This document shows, piece by piece, positions 18,184-26,128 of a stretch of 64,000 nt of DNA. This stretch comes from Myxosarcina sp. GI1. GTDB lineage: Bacteria; Cyanobacteriota; Cyanobacteriia; Cyanobacteriales; Xenococcaceae. Under the pieces are notes generated by a model. The model saw only the letters and a program-made list of their open reading frames with translations, made no database searches and was not told the origin of the DNA. Position numbers and translations under genes: made by a program. Positions within the stretch are counted from its first letter, which is position 1, and each line of letters opens with the position of its first letter. The stretch spans positions 415,897-479,896 of the forward strand of contig NZ_JRFE01000024.1 of assembly GCF_000756305.1 (NCBI RefSeq). The letters are read 5' to 3'.

Positions 18184-18411
18184 TTAAGCTGCAAGTTTTC
18201 TCTGGGGAGATTGAACTACTATCAGTAGTAGATAGCGTACAAAATGCCACTTTCCAAAAGCATCTTCTATGTTTCTAAAAGAAATCTGCTTGAGAGGTTT
18301 AACCTTAAGGATTAAAAAATAGGTAGAAGCTGTAAGGCGGAATCCATAACCGACTACCCGACCTACTTTTCTCGTTTGCTTGTGCTGTACTATATTGCCG
18401 ATTCTAAACAT
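18184..18411 (-). CDS. Small SH3/KOW-like protein directly behind c-di-AMP riboswitch
   Basis: A 75-residue basic protein of unknown function. It is a paralog of the product of 17812-18078, sharing MFRIGNIVQHKQ, VGRVVGYGFR, YFLILKV and the IEDAFGKW block. The start ATG at 18411 follows AAGGAGA with about 8 bases spacing. It is the first gene after the ydaO/yuaA-type riboswitch, whose 3' edge lies about 80 bases upstream. The C-terminal 20 residues (LLLIVVQSPQRKLAA) differ from the paralog and may be frayed. It is likely co-transcribed with the second copy 105 bases downstream. Confidence 0.75.
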   Translation of the reverse strand: MFRIGNIVQHKQTRKVGRVVGYGFRLTASTYFLILKVKPLKQISFRNIEDAFGKWHFVRYLLLIVVQSPQRKLAA

Positions 18412-18494
18412 CTAATGAATCTCCTTAATAACTGACGAACAATGAAGAGAGCAGTTAGTAATAAAGGAAGATGACGAGACTCAATAGATATAGT

Positions 18495-18632
18495 CTCTTC
18501 AATCTCCTCCCAATGCCGACGAGGTTAGCTGACGGGCTAGGACTGAGAGATGTCCCTTTCTAAATAGAAATACGCCCCAAAAAAATGGTTCCCCCGCTTC
18601 TGCAAACAGAACTAGGCTGACTGAACTCTATT
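18495..18632 (-). ncRNA. Cyclic di-AMP riboswitch (ydaO/yuaA class)
   Basis: Reading the minus strand gives, in order, all the conserved blocks of the ydaO/yuaA motif: a TCTG-TTTG-CAGA hairpin, AGCGGGGGAACCA (18586-18598), TTGGGGCG, AGGGACATCTCTCAG, then CCCGTCAGCTAACCTCGTCG (18517-18536) and GGGAGGAGA. GTCAGCTAACCTCGTxxGC and GCGGGGGAxCC are the near-invariant c-di-AMP-binding segments. Downstream, GAGACT and AGTCTC arms can form a hairpin that could serve as an expression platform before the AAGGAGA ribosome-binding site of the 18411 gene. In this class, high c-di-AMP usually turns expression off. Exact edges are approximate. Confidence 0.92.
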
Positions 18633-18871
18633 TTGATTTTTATTCTACTTACAATAGCACAAATTTGAATTCGCCAACAGTATCAGTACGTTGCTAAATA
18701 TTGACATTGTCTGGAGTGGCTACTATGTATCAATCCCCGATCTAAAAGGCTACATGTACTACCTTGATATGAGTTGATTTTTGAACTTATTATAATCTCG
18801 GTGTTTCCTTGAGCTTTGGTAGAGATCGCTTTTTAACGCTTTTTTCACTTGTAATAAAAATAATTTTAGTT

Positions 18872-19099
18872 ATGAACTACAGAGACTATATTACGATCGA
18901 ACCAAATAAGCGCGGTGGTAAGCCTTGTGTACGTGGCTTGCGAATTACGGTTTATGAAGTGCTGGAATACTTAGCCTCCGAGATGAGTGAAGCAGAAATT
19001 CTCGACGATTTTCCCGATCTGACACGAAAAGATTTAAAAGCTTGTATTGCTTATGCTGCTGACCGCGAGCGTCGGTTTATGACCGCTTCATTATCTTAA
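18872..19099 (+). CDS. DUF433 antitoxin
   Basis: A 75-residue DUF433 protein, the usual antitoxin partner of DUF5615 PIN-like toxins. It has the whole compact fold: YITIEPNKRGGKPCVRGLRI, TVYEVLEYLASEMSEAEILD, DFPDLTRKDLKACIAYAADR. The ATG at 18872 is chosen over an upstream ATG at 18809 because the family begins at this point (NYRDYIxxxP) and the upstream 21 residues are unlike family members. The TAA stop overlaps the ATG of a 16-codon toxin stub (19099-19146), the normal coupled arrangement. With its toxin gone it is an orphan antitoxin. Confidence 0.85.
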   Translation: MNYRDYITIEPNKRGGKPCVRGLRITVYEVLEYLASEMSEAEILDDFPDLTRKDLKACIAYAADRERRFMTASLS

Positions 19100-19146
19100 T
19101 GAAGTTGCTCTTTGATGGCGCGTCTATTCTCTGCGCCAATTCATAA
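19099..19146 (+). pseudogene. DUF5615 PIN-like toxin, 5' stub
   Basis: The ATG overlaps the stop of the DUF433 gene (TAATG). The stub reads MKLLFDGASILCANS-stop. MKLLFD is the standard start of DUF5615 toxins (usually MKLLFDxNLS), with the first catalytic Asp of the PIN fold. After six codons the similarity is lost; the sequence runs into the 3' end of the solute-binding protein gene on the other strand (19124-20836). Deletion of the toxin body is the likely cause. Confidence 0.65.
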
Positions 19147-20836
19147 TATCCCAAGTTCGCAAATCCCAAGGTGTTAGTTCGTAACCAGAAATATCGTTAG
19201 CGAAAGCTACGACATCGGCACGATGCACCAGAGGTATAACATGATGACCTTTGACTAACATATCGTTTAGCTCGATAAAAATCTCCTCTCTCTTAGCAGA
19301 ATCTAATTCGCTACTAGACTGCTGCCACAGGCGATCGTATTCGGGGTTACAATAGCGCGAATTGTTATCACCAGACCAGTTATTAGCTTTTTGGGGAATT
19401 TGGTCGCAGGTATAAAATTTCATATAGGCGGCAGGATCGGGACTGGTGTTACCTGTAGTATACATTTGCAAGTCTGCATAGAAATGTTCGACAGTCTCGT
19501 TATTGCTAGGATCGCTGGAAAAATAAACGCTGGGATCGATGCTTTTTAGTTCTACTCCGACTCCAATAGACTGCAATCCTTGCTTGACTACGGTTTGGGT
19601 TTTCTGACGCAGGGGATTGACTGAAGTTTGAAACAGAATCTGCATTTCCGCACCGTTTTTATCGCGAATACCGTTACCATTAGTATCTTTCCACCCTGCT
19701 TCATCTAGCAATTGATTGGCGCGATTTAGATTGTATTCGTAACTAGTATTATTAGAAACATACTGTTCGGGAGCAACTAAAAAATTGGGGGTAGCTTTGC
19801 CTGTAATGCCGTATAGCTGTTCGGCAATTGTATCGCGATCGATCGCTAAAGCCAAAGCCTCTCTAACTTGGGGATCGCTAAAGAAAGGATGGGGAAATTT
19901 GACGCTGGAACGCTCTCCCGAAGGTGCGACTTTATTAGGATCGCTATGATTGATAATAATCCTTTCCATTAACGCACCATAGTTAGTTACCACCTTACCC
20001 TGTCCCGCAGTTTCTAACTGTTGCAACACTGGTGCTTCTACCTGGAGATTGTAGGCATAGTCAGCATCTCCTGTCTGTAGTACCGCTCGTGCTGCCGAGG
20101 TAGCATCACCACCACCTTTGAGTTCTACTCGTTCAAAACCCAATTGTTCTAGCTGGCGAAATTCGGGATTGGGTTCGTAGATAACCGTGTCTCCTGGTCT
20201 AAAATCTACTACCCGATAGGCTCCCGTACCGATGGGTTTTAAATTAGCTGGTGCTTCTCTAGCGTTGGCTCCATTGTATTGTTGATAGATATGTTGGGGT
20301 AAAATCATCCCTTCAACCCCGACAAAAACCAAATGCCACGCAGGATTGACATTTTTAAAATTAACTCTTACTGTATGGTCATCGATCGCTTCGACACTTT
20401 TAATTACATCATAAGTACCAGCCGAAACCGAACCTACCTGAGGATTGGCAATAAATTGATAGGTAAAAACTACATCTTTGGCAGTAAATGGGGTGCCGTC
20501 AGTCCACTTTACATTCTGTTTGAGTTTCCAAGTTACGGATTTGCCATCGGCAGCTACACCACCATTTTCTACCGTCGGTACTTCGGCAGCGAGAAAGGGA
20601 ATTAGTTCGCCGTCATTATTAAAACTAGCAAGGGGTTCTAAAGTGATGCGGCTAGCTTCAGCGTCTTTAAATCCTGTGGATAAATGGGGATTGAGAATAG
20701 TGGGTGCTTGCCAATATAACAGCTTTAAAAGCTTATTATCCTGCTGGCTGTTAGAGACTGTAGGGGAACTACCGCAGGCAGTTAGTAAAGCGATCGAACA
20801 CAAATAGCAAATAGAGATAAATTTTTTGGCAGTCAC
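19124..20836 (-). CDS. ABC transporter solute-binding lipoprotein, family 5 (peptide/opine type)
   Basis: A 570-residue periplasmic lipoprotein of the SBP_bac_5 (DppA/OppA/NikA) family. It starts at a GTG (20836) with a lipoprotein signal peptide: ISICYLCSIALLTAC, with lipobox LTAC and Cys at about residue 21. The family signature near the N-terminus is present (DGKSVTWKLKQNVKWTDGTP, FTAKDVVFTYQFIANPQVGS), as is the ALALAIDRDTIAEQLYG helix. It would bind peptides or similar solutes for an ABC importer whose permeases and ATPases are not in this window. It overlaps by 23 bases the toxin stub on the opposite strand. The frame is intact and of normal length. Confidence 0.93.
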   Translation of the reverse strand: MTAKKFISICYLCSIALLTACGSSPTVSNSQQDNKLLKLLYWQAPTILNPHLSTGFKDAEASRITLEPLASFNNDGELIPFLAAEVPTVENGGVAADGKSVTWKLKQNVKWTDGTPFTAKDVVFTYQFIANPQVGSVSAGTYDVIKSVEAIDDHTVRVNFKNVNPAWHLVFVGVEGMILPQHIYQQYNGANAREAPANLKPIGTGAYRVVDFRPGDTVIYEPNPEFRQLEQLGFERVELKGGGDATSAARAVLQTGDADYAYNLQVEAPVLQQLETAGQGKVVTNYGALMERIIINHSDPNKVAPSGERSSVKFPHPFFSDPQVREALALAIDRDTIAEQLYGITGKATPNFLVAPEQYVSNNTSYEYNLNRANQLLDEAGWKDTNGNGIRDKNGAEMQILFQTSVNPLRQKTQTVVKQGLQSIGVGVELKSIDPSVYFSSDPSNNETVEHFYADLQMYTTGNTSPDPAAYMKFYTCDQIPQKANNWSGDNNSRYCNPEYDRLWQQSSSELDSAKREEIFIELNDMLVKGHHVIPLVHRADVVAFANDISGYELTPWDLRTWDIMNWRRE

Positions 20837-20896
20837 TAATTTTTCTTACTCCTCAACCAGTTTACGGGTATTGGAGATATTTTAATCGAAAGAATA

Positions 20897-20942
20897 AAGC
20901 AATTCTCAATTGAATGAAATACACTGCGATCGAGAATTGCTT
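20897..20942. repeat. 11-bp perfect inverted repeat
   Basis: AAGCAATTCTC (20897-20907) and GAGAATTGCTT (20932-20942) are perfect inverted arms 24 bases apart. They lie between the stop of the repeat-protein gene (21002, minus) and the start of the solute-binding gene (20836, minus). It could be a weak terminator for the former or an operator or RNA hairpin before the latter. No clear T-run follows. Confidence 0.55.
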
Positions 20943-21001
20943 CGTACTAAAAACTAGTGTAGGTTTGTAGACTCTCTATTTAAGTCAGCAAAGCACAGTA
21001 A

Positions 21002-22735
21002 CTAAACTAATTCTGAAAAAGAATATACTTCATTTTCAAAATAGAACTCCTCAAAGTTTCTTACGGTCATAGTTGAATCTAAATTACCAAAAGTTACTGT
21101 ATTGTTACGAGGAGAGCTTGAAATAATTGTATACTCGTCAAAACTACCAGATAGTTTTAAAGTATCGCGATCTCTACCGCCATCTAGACAGACTTTGCCG
21201 TTAAAACCTCCAATTTCAAAAACATCATTGCCTCTGCCGCCATAGATTTTGGCGTTTTCTACAGCACCTGTTTGGTCTGGTAAAAAAGTAATTTCTCCTG
21301 TTAGAGGATCGCTTTCGGTTATAGCTGCATGAATATAGTCGTCACCATTTCCAGCACAAATTACACCATTAGCAATTCCGCTAGTGGTACCGTAACCTAA
21401 AATTTTGTCGTTGCCATTGCCAGTATCAATTCTGCCAGAGTTGTTAATTCCGATCGCAACGCTATTAAGATTATCAGCCAAACTATTAGTTACAGTATCG
21501 CTGAAAGGGTTATCAGCAAAAGCTTCAGCATCAGCATTCGCATTTGCAACAGCAGCCGAACTGACATTTGCTATTCCCATAACAAGATCGTTACCAGCAT
21601 CGGTGATAATTCTGCCAGAGTTGTCGATTCCAATTGCAATACTACCTGCAACGCTAACAGCTTCAACTTCGGCAGTAGCTATAGCTTCATCGTTGGCAGT
21701 TGCGCTAGTAACGGCATTACCTATAGCTACGGCTTCAGAATTAGTAGTAGCCGTACCGACAACAACATCATTGCCTTTTCCAGTACTAATTCTGCCAGAG
21801 TTACCAATTCCTACAGCTACACCATTAGCAGTAGCAGTTACTTCTATGTCCGCAATAGCCTCAGCCAATGTATCGCCAACAGCAACTACTTCGGCATAAG
21901 CATCAGAAACAGCCAGACTATTTGTCTCTGCCGTACCAGTAATGACATCATCACCATCTCCAGTATGAATTTTGCCAGAGTTGTCAATCCCGATCGCCAG
22001 ACCATCGGCAATAGTAGTTGTATTAATTTCACCAGCGTCAACTGCTGAAAGAGCAACGCTGTTTTGTAAAGCCGTACCAACAATCGCATCATTATCTTTT
22101 CCAGTGTCAATTCTGCCAGAGTTGCCAATTCCTACCGCCACACCATCAGCGGTAGAATTAGTTTCAACCATAGCTGAAGAAAACACCTCTAAATCTGCAC
22201 TAGACAAAGTATTCACGCTAGCAGCAGAAATAGCTTCACTATTTTTTTCAGCTGTACCAGTAATAAGATCGTGTCCATTTCTAGTTTCAATTCTGCCAGA
22301 GTTATCAATTCCTACCGCCACGCCATTTGCAGTAGCAGTTGCTATCGCATCAACTGTAGAAATTGCTGTAGTTCCACCTGTAGCGATCGCTACAGCATCG
22401 ACTGTAGAAGTAGCAAAGTCATTCTTTACCGCCGTACCGACAACGGCATTATTACCCTTTTTAAATCTAATTCTTTTAGTATTTTCAATTCCTACGGTAT
22501 CAGCATCGGCAATTGCGATCGCTTCGGCTTCTACAGTAGCAGTCGCTGTAGTTTCTCCAACAGCAATTGCTTCATTTTCTGTACTAGCGTTAGCAATATT
22601 ATCTTGCTCTGAGTTATTAATAACTGAATTAGGACTATATTTATCTAAGTCAAAGTTCTCAGAACCAAAAGCCAAAAAATTGGTATAAATAGAATTTTCT
22701 AATGAGTTTTGTAAACCAGTTTTTAGATTAGACAC
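21002..22735 (-). CDS. Acidic repeat protein with RTX-like motifs
   Basis: A 577-residue Ala-, Val- and Asp-rich protein of unknown function. It has seven repeats of about 50-60 residues, each built on G(I)xNSGRIxTGxGNDxIxGTA followed by an Ala/Thr/Glu-rich spacer. The last part (from about residue 450) has RTX-type nonapeptides (IYGGRGNDVFEIGG, LDGGRDRDTLKLSG), so a Ca2+-binding beta-roll or solenoid is likely. The residue after GI alternates Asp, Gly, Asp, Gly, Asp across repeats, suggesting growth by duplication of pairs. The GTG at 22735 (MSNLKTGLQNSLENSIYTNF) is preferred over a TTG at 22771, which adds only a Lys/Ile-rich tail. It lacks a signal peptide, which suits type I secretion. 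The repeats are confined to the protein and are not CRISPR. Confidence 0.75.
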   Translation of the reverse strand: MSNLKTGLQNSLENSIYTNFLAFGSENFDLDKYSPNSVINNSEQDNIANASTENEAIAVGETTATATVEAEAIAIADADTVGIENTKRIRFKKGNNAVVGTAVKNDFATSTVDAVAIATGGTTAISTVDAIATATANGVAVGIDNSGRIETRNGHDLITGTAEKNSEAISAASVNTLSSADLEVFSSAMVETNSTADGVAVGIGNSGRIDTGKDNDAIVGTALQNSVALSAVDAGEINTTTIADGLAIGIDNSGKIHTGDGDDVITGTAETNSLAVSDAYAEVVAVGDTLAEAIADIEVTATANGVAVGIGNSGRISTGKGNDVVVGTATTNSEAVAIGNAVTSATANDEAIATAEVEAVSVAGSIAIGIDNSGRIITDAGNDLVMGIANVSSAAVANANADAEAFADNPFSDTVTNSLADNLNSVAIGINNSGRIDTGNGNDKILGYGTTSGIANGVICAGNGDDYIHAAITESDPLTGEITFLPDQTGAVENAKIYGGRGNDVFEIGGFNGKVCLDGGRDRDTLKLSGSFDEYTIISSSPRNNTVTFGNLDSTMTVRNFEEFYFENEVYSFSELV

Positions 22736-22771
22736 AATAATTATTTTTGTAGAATATTTTTTTATGTACAA

Positions 22772-23296
22772 AGTAATTATCTGGCTAACTATCTATATTT
22801 TAGATAAATCTTTAATGAAAAATAGACTTGAAAAATGAATGTTTAGCATTTTTTTGTATTCTATTTTGTAAATGTTATATTAATTGAAAGTAAAGTTGTT
22901 TTTGAACAAAATATACATTTATAAACAAGCAATAAAATATTAAATCAAAAAAACTTATACTGGCGCAGCATTTTAAACAAACACAGTTTGCAAAACTATT
23001 GTCGTACTTTGTTTATCTAGACATACAGGCTGCAGTTAATACGTTAGTGTAAAAAAACGAAATAATATTGTTTACTTTATAGCAATAAAATTTAAATTTT
23101 TACAAAGCCATAGTATTTGTAAACTAAAGCCAGTAAAAAAAATAGCAAACATCTTTGTCCAAGCGTTTTTAATTAAATCAATTGTCAAAGATAATAATTT
23201 TTAGTTTTTAATTACCAAACAAAATAAAATAGAATCTTCTAAATGTGCAAAACTAATAGTAGGATGACTGTATAACATCACAGGGAGAGTATTGGC
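22772..23296. other. AT-rich spacer without recognised features
   Basis: This stretch of over 500 bases has no gene, RNA motif or repeat that I recognise. It is strongly AT-rich with several A- and T-runs. The promoters of the repeat-protein gene (minus) and of the former rubredoxin gene (plus) must lie here. A ribosome-binding site, AGGGAGAG, ends at 23289, just before the rubredoxin GTG. Confidence 0.5.
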
Positions 23297-23506
23297 GTGA
23301 AAAAATATAAACGCCTTGTTTGCAGTTATATCTACGCTCCAGAAAAAGGCGATCCAGATTCTGGTATCGAACCAGGTGCGGCTTTTGAAGATGAGGAAAG
23401 ACCCCGCGTCGCCTTACGACGCTAGGGAATGCTTTCCGATATTCCCAATGATTGGTTTTGCCCAAAATGCGGTGCTACTAAATCTCAATTCGAACCGATG
23501 GACTAA
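23297..23506 (+). pseudogene. Rubredoxin, inactivated by hairpin insertion and ligand loss
   Basis: From the GTG at 23297 the frame reads a rubredoxin: [27 protein letters not shown], then after an insert IPNDWFCPKCGATKSQFEPM-D-stop. A 48-base insert (23393-23440) splits the conserved FEDIPxDW and brings an in-frame TAG at 23423-23425. The second Cys pair (CPKCG) is intact. In the first pair (normally CxxCG) the leading Cys is Arg (CGC, one change from TGC) and the Gly is Ser. The iron site is therefore lost as well. The ribosome-binding site AGGGAGAG remains. Rubredoxins are one-electron carriers; this copy is dead. RubA-type membrane rubredoxin would be larger and is not this. Confidence 0.9.
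23393..23440. repeat. 48-bp hairpin element inside rubredoxin gene
   Basis: Outer arms GGAAAG (23395-23400) and CTTTCC (23432-23437), inner arms GCGTCG (23406-23411) and CGACGC (23417-23422) with loop CCTTA. Its length is a multiple of three, and a GAT triplet lies at both edges (23390-23392 and 23438-23440), as in a 3-base target duplication. Confidence 0.75.
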
Positions 23507-23516
23507 AAAACTGTCA

Positions 23517-23647
23517 GGCGTTACATAATCATGGAATGGTTTAGATTGACTTGGGGACTTGGGGACTTGGGGGCGGTTTTATTAGAGTGGAATCTCCCCG
23601 TCTCTCCTGCTCTATCTCCCCCGATCGTCTCGCAACTATGCAACGCC
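23517..23647. repeat. MITE-like element, copy 1
   Basis: The 131-base element starts with GGCGTTACATAATCATGGAATGG and ends with CGCAACTATGCAACGCC; the termini are inverted repeats (9 of 10 match). Copy 2 at 31378-31481 has the same ends. It begins 11 bases after the rubredoxin stop. It carries an internal 8-base tandem repeat (TTGGGGAC, three units, about 23550-23573). Confidence 0.7.
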
Positions 23648-23667
23648 CTACAAACCAGAGAGTAAAT

Positions 23668-24363
23668 TTAATTGGATTTTGCTTTTTGACCGAAGAGAAT
23701 CTTTTTACTTTCTTCAGTCACGGTGGGGTTACTAGAAACCTCTTTGCCGCGCTTGTACGCACGAACTACCGCATCTCGTTCGGCAATGCTGTCAAACCAG
23801 CGTTTGAGATGAGGAAACTCATTAAGATTTTGCTGTTGTTTTTCGTGAGGTACGATCCAGGGATAACAAGCCATATCTGCAATAGAATATTCTTCTGCTA
23901 GATATTCACGTTCGGATAAGCGACTATTTAGTACGCCATAGAGTCTATTGGTTTCATTGACATAACGCTCGATCGCATAAGGAATTGATTCTGGTGCATA
24001 CTGGTTGAAGTGATGATTCTGTCCTGCCATTGGTCCCAAACCGCCTACCTGCCAAAACAACCATTCAGTCACCGTTTTGCGATCGCGCAAATCTGTCGGT
24101 AAAAATTGCCCCGTTTTCTCGGCAAGATAGAGTAAAATTGCCCCTGACTCAAAGACTGCAATTGATTCGCCACCGTCAGCAGGTTGGGTATCGACAATCG
24201 CTGGCATTCGGTTGTTGGGTGATATTTGCAAAAATTCTGGTTTGAACTGATCCCCCGTAGCGATGTTTACGGGAACGATTTGATAATCCAGGTTGGCTTC
24301 TTCTAGAAAAATAGTTATTTTATGACCGTTGGGAGTAGGCCAATAATGTAGCTCAATCGTCAT
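23668..24363 (-). CDS. Glutathione S-transferase-like disulfide-bond oxidoreductase (YfcG/YghU type)
   Basis: A 231-residue cytosolic protein with a thioredoxin-like N-terminal domain (residues 1-85) and an all-alpha C-terminal domain (from about 95). The N-terminus MTIELHYWPTPNGHKITIFL is characteristic of the Nu-class enzymes YfcG and YghU, which reduce disulfides with glutathione. The Thr/Asn after the first strand and the SNAIL-type turn (NRMPAIVD, FESGAILLYLA) form the glutathione site. FWQVGGLGPMAGQNHHF is the family signature of the C-terminal domain. The ATG at 24363 matches family starts. The gene is alone; the MITE-like repeat lies just beyond its stop. Confidence 0.92.
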   Translation of the reverse strand: MTIELHYWPTPNGHKITIFLEEANLDYQIVPVNIATGDQFKPEFLQISPNNRMPAIVDTQPADGGESIAVFESGAILLYLAEKTGQFLPTDLRDRKTVTEWLFWQVGGLGPMAGQNHHFNQYAPESIPYAIERYVNETNRLYGVLNSRLSEREYLAEEYSIADMACYPWIVPHEKQQQNLNEFPHLKRWFDSIAERDAVVRAYKRGKEVSSNPTVTEESKKILFGQKAKSN

Positions 24364-24439
24364 GGGTTAAAAAAAAATTCAACGACACAGTTAATTATAG
24401 AAGTCGAACCAAGATTGAGATTCTACCATTAGATAAAGT

Positions 24440-24495
24440 AGCAAGCAGCAAGCATTACTCATTGCTCATTGCTCATTGTTCGCTGTTCATTGTTT
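24440..24495. repeat. STRR heptamer repeat
   Basis: Eight consecutive 7-base units: AGCAAGC twice, then ATTACTC, ATTGCTC twice, ATTGTTC, GCTGTTC and ATTGTTT. This is the heptamer style of cyanobacterial short tandemly repeated repetitive (STRR) sequence. It ends 34 bases before the murJ GTG. Confidence 0.7.
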
Positions 24496-24528
24496 ATCAT
24501 AGAAACTGCCATTTTCTAACCAAACATC

Positions 24529-26124
24529 GTGACTGTTAACAAAAAATCTCCTTCTCTAGCTGGTATTGCAGGTATTGTCGCCGTTGCCACTCTCGTTAGT
24601 AAAGTTTTTGGCTTGGTAAGAGAACAGATTGTCGCCGCAGCTTTTGGTGTAGGCGATGTCATCAACGCCTATGCCTATGCTTATGTTATTCCTGGTTTTT
24701 TATTGATTTTACTTGGCGGTATTAACGGACCTTTTCATAGTGCTTTGGTTAGTGCTTTAGCTAAAAGAAGTAAAGCCGAAGCCGCACCAATAGTAGAAAC
24801 TGTTACAACTTTAGTTACCCTAGGTCTTTTTTTGGTAACACTGGCTACCATCGCCTTTGCAGGAACCTTTATCGATCTTCTCGGACCAGATTTGGCACCA
24901 GACGTTAGATCTCTTGCTATCCTACAGCTACAAATTATGGCACCAGTTGCTATGCTAGCAGGGTTAATTGGTATCGGCTTTGGTGCGCTCAATGCTGCCG
25001 ACAGTTATTTACTGCCTAGCATTAGTCCGCTGTTATCTAGCATTACTGTTACTATTAGTATTGCTTTTTTACTCTGGCGTGTCGGGGAACAACTGGACAC
25101 ACCTCAATATTTACAGTTAGGAGCAATTGTACTTGCTAGTGCCACCCTAGCAGGAGCTATTTTACAGTGGTTGGCGCAACTCATCGCTACCTGGAAATCG
25201 GGTATGGGAACGTTGCGCTTGCGGTTTAACTGGCGTATCCCTGGAGTTATGGACGTACTAAAGGTGATGGCACCTGCGACAATGTCTTCGGGAATGTTGC
25301 AGATTAATGTTTACACCGATTTATTTTTTGCTTCTGGTATAGCTGGTGCTGCTGCGGCAATGCGCTTTGCCAATTTTATCGCTCTAACGCCTTTAGGCAT
25401 TATTTCTAATGTAATTTTAGTGCCTTTTTTACCTGTTTTTTCTCGTTTGGCAGCACCCGAAAACTGGCAGGAATTAAAGTTGAGAATTCGTCAGGGTTTA
25501 TTTATTAGTGCGCTGACGATGTTGCCTTTTACAGCGATTTTTATCTCTTTGGCTTTACCAATAGTCAAATTAATTTATCAGCGAGCAGAATTTAATGCTA
25601 GTGATACTAATTTTGTTGCACCTCTCTTGGCAGTATACGGTTTGGGAATGTTTTTCTATTTGGGAAGGGATGTGCTTGTCAGGGTGTTTTATGCTTTGGG
25701 CGATGGAGAAACACCGTTTAAAATTAGCATTATTAATATATTTTTAAATGCAGTATTCGATTATTTTTTAGTAAAAGCCTTTGCCGCACCTGGTTTGGTT
25801 CTCGCTACTATTAGCGTTAACGTTACTTCAATGGCAATTTTTTTGTGGATTTTACATCGCCGTTTGGGTGGTTTGCCTCTACTAGACTGGGGTAAAAATT
25901 TGTTTTTCTTAGTAATTGCTAGTGCGATCGCTGGTTTGTCTAGTTGGGGTGTAAGTCAGGTTCTCGAACGAGCGATCGGTAACGACAATTTGTTATTACT
26001 ATTTTTAGAGTTAGGTATTTCTACTTTAGTTGCTTTGGGAGTTTTTATCTTAATTGCCATGCAGTTAAAGTTACCAGAGTTACATATGATAGCAGGCAGA
26101 ATCAGACAAAAAATTGGTAGATAA
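24529..26124 (+). CDS. murJ: Lipid II flippase MurJ (MviN)
   Basis: A 531-residue polytopic protein with about 14 membrane helices, the MurJ/MviN fold and length. It moves lipid II across the inner membrane for peptidoglycan synthesis. The N-terminal part is typical: VATLVSKVFGLVREQIVAAA-FG, with the conserved Arg of the central cavity in LVREQ, and GGINGPFHSALVSALAKR. A second-half landmark is FYLGRDVLVRVFYALGDGET-P. It begins at a GTG (24529); no better ATG precedes the conserved start. A small membrane protein gene starts 4 bases after the stop, so the two are probably co-transcribed. The frame is intact. Confidence 0.95.
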   Translation: MTVNKKSPSLAGIAGIVAVATLVSKVFGLVREQIVAAAFGVGDVINAYAYAYVIPGFLLILLGGINGPFHSALVSALAKRSKAEAAPIVETVTTLVTLGLFLVTLATIAFAGTFIDLLGPDLAPDVRSLAILQLQIMAPVAMLAGLIGIGFGALNAADSYLLPSISPLLSSITVTISIAFLLWRVGEQLDTPQYLQLGAIVLASATLAGAILQWLAQLIATWKSGMGTLRLRFNWRIPGVMDVLKVMAPATMSSGMLQINVYTDLFFASGIAGAAAAMRFANFIALTPLGIISNVILVPFLPVFSRLAAPENWQELKLRIRQGLFISALTMLPFTAIFISLALPIVKLIYQRAEFNASDTNFVAPLLAVYGLGMFFYLGRDVLVRVFYALGDGETPFKISIINIFLNAVFDYFLVKAFAAPGLVLATISVNVTSMAIFLWILHRRLGGLPLLDWGKNLFFLVIASAIAGLSSWGVSQVLERAIGNDNLLLLFLELGISTLVALGVFILIAMQLKLPELHMIAGRIRQKIGR

Positions 26125-26128
26125 TATT

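Noticed and set aside
21002..22735. CRISPR array or satellite in the repeat-protein region
   Set aside because: The repeats are protein-level units of 50-60 residues with varied nucleotide sequence and an open frame throughout. There are no short identical direct repeats with unique spacers.
23393..23440. Intron or intein in the rubredoxin gene
   Set aside because: At 48 bases it is far too short for an intron or intein, and it is a perfect double palindrome with a stop codon. A hairpin insertion explains it better.
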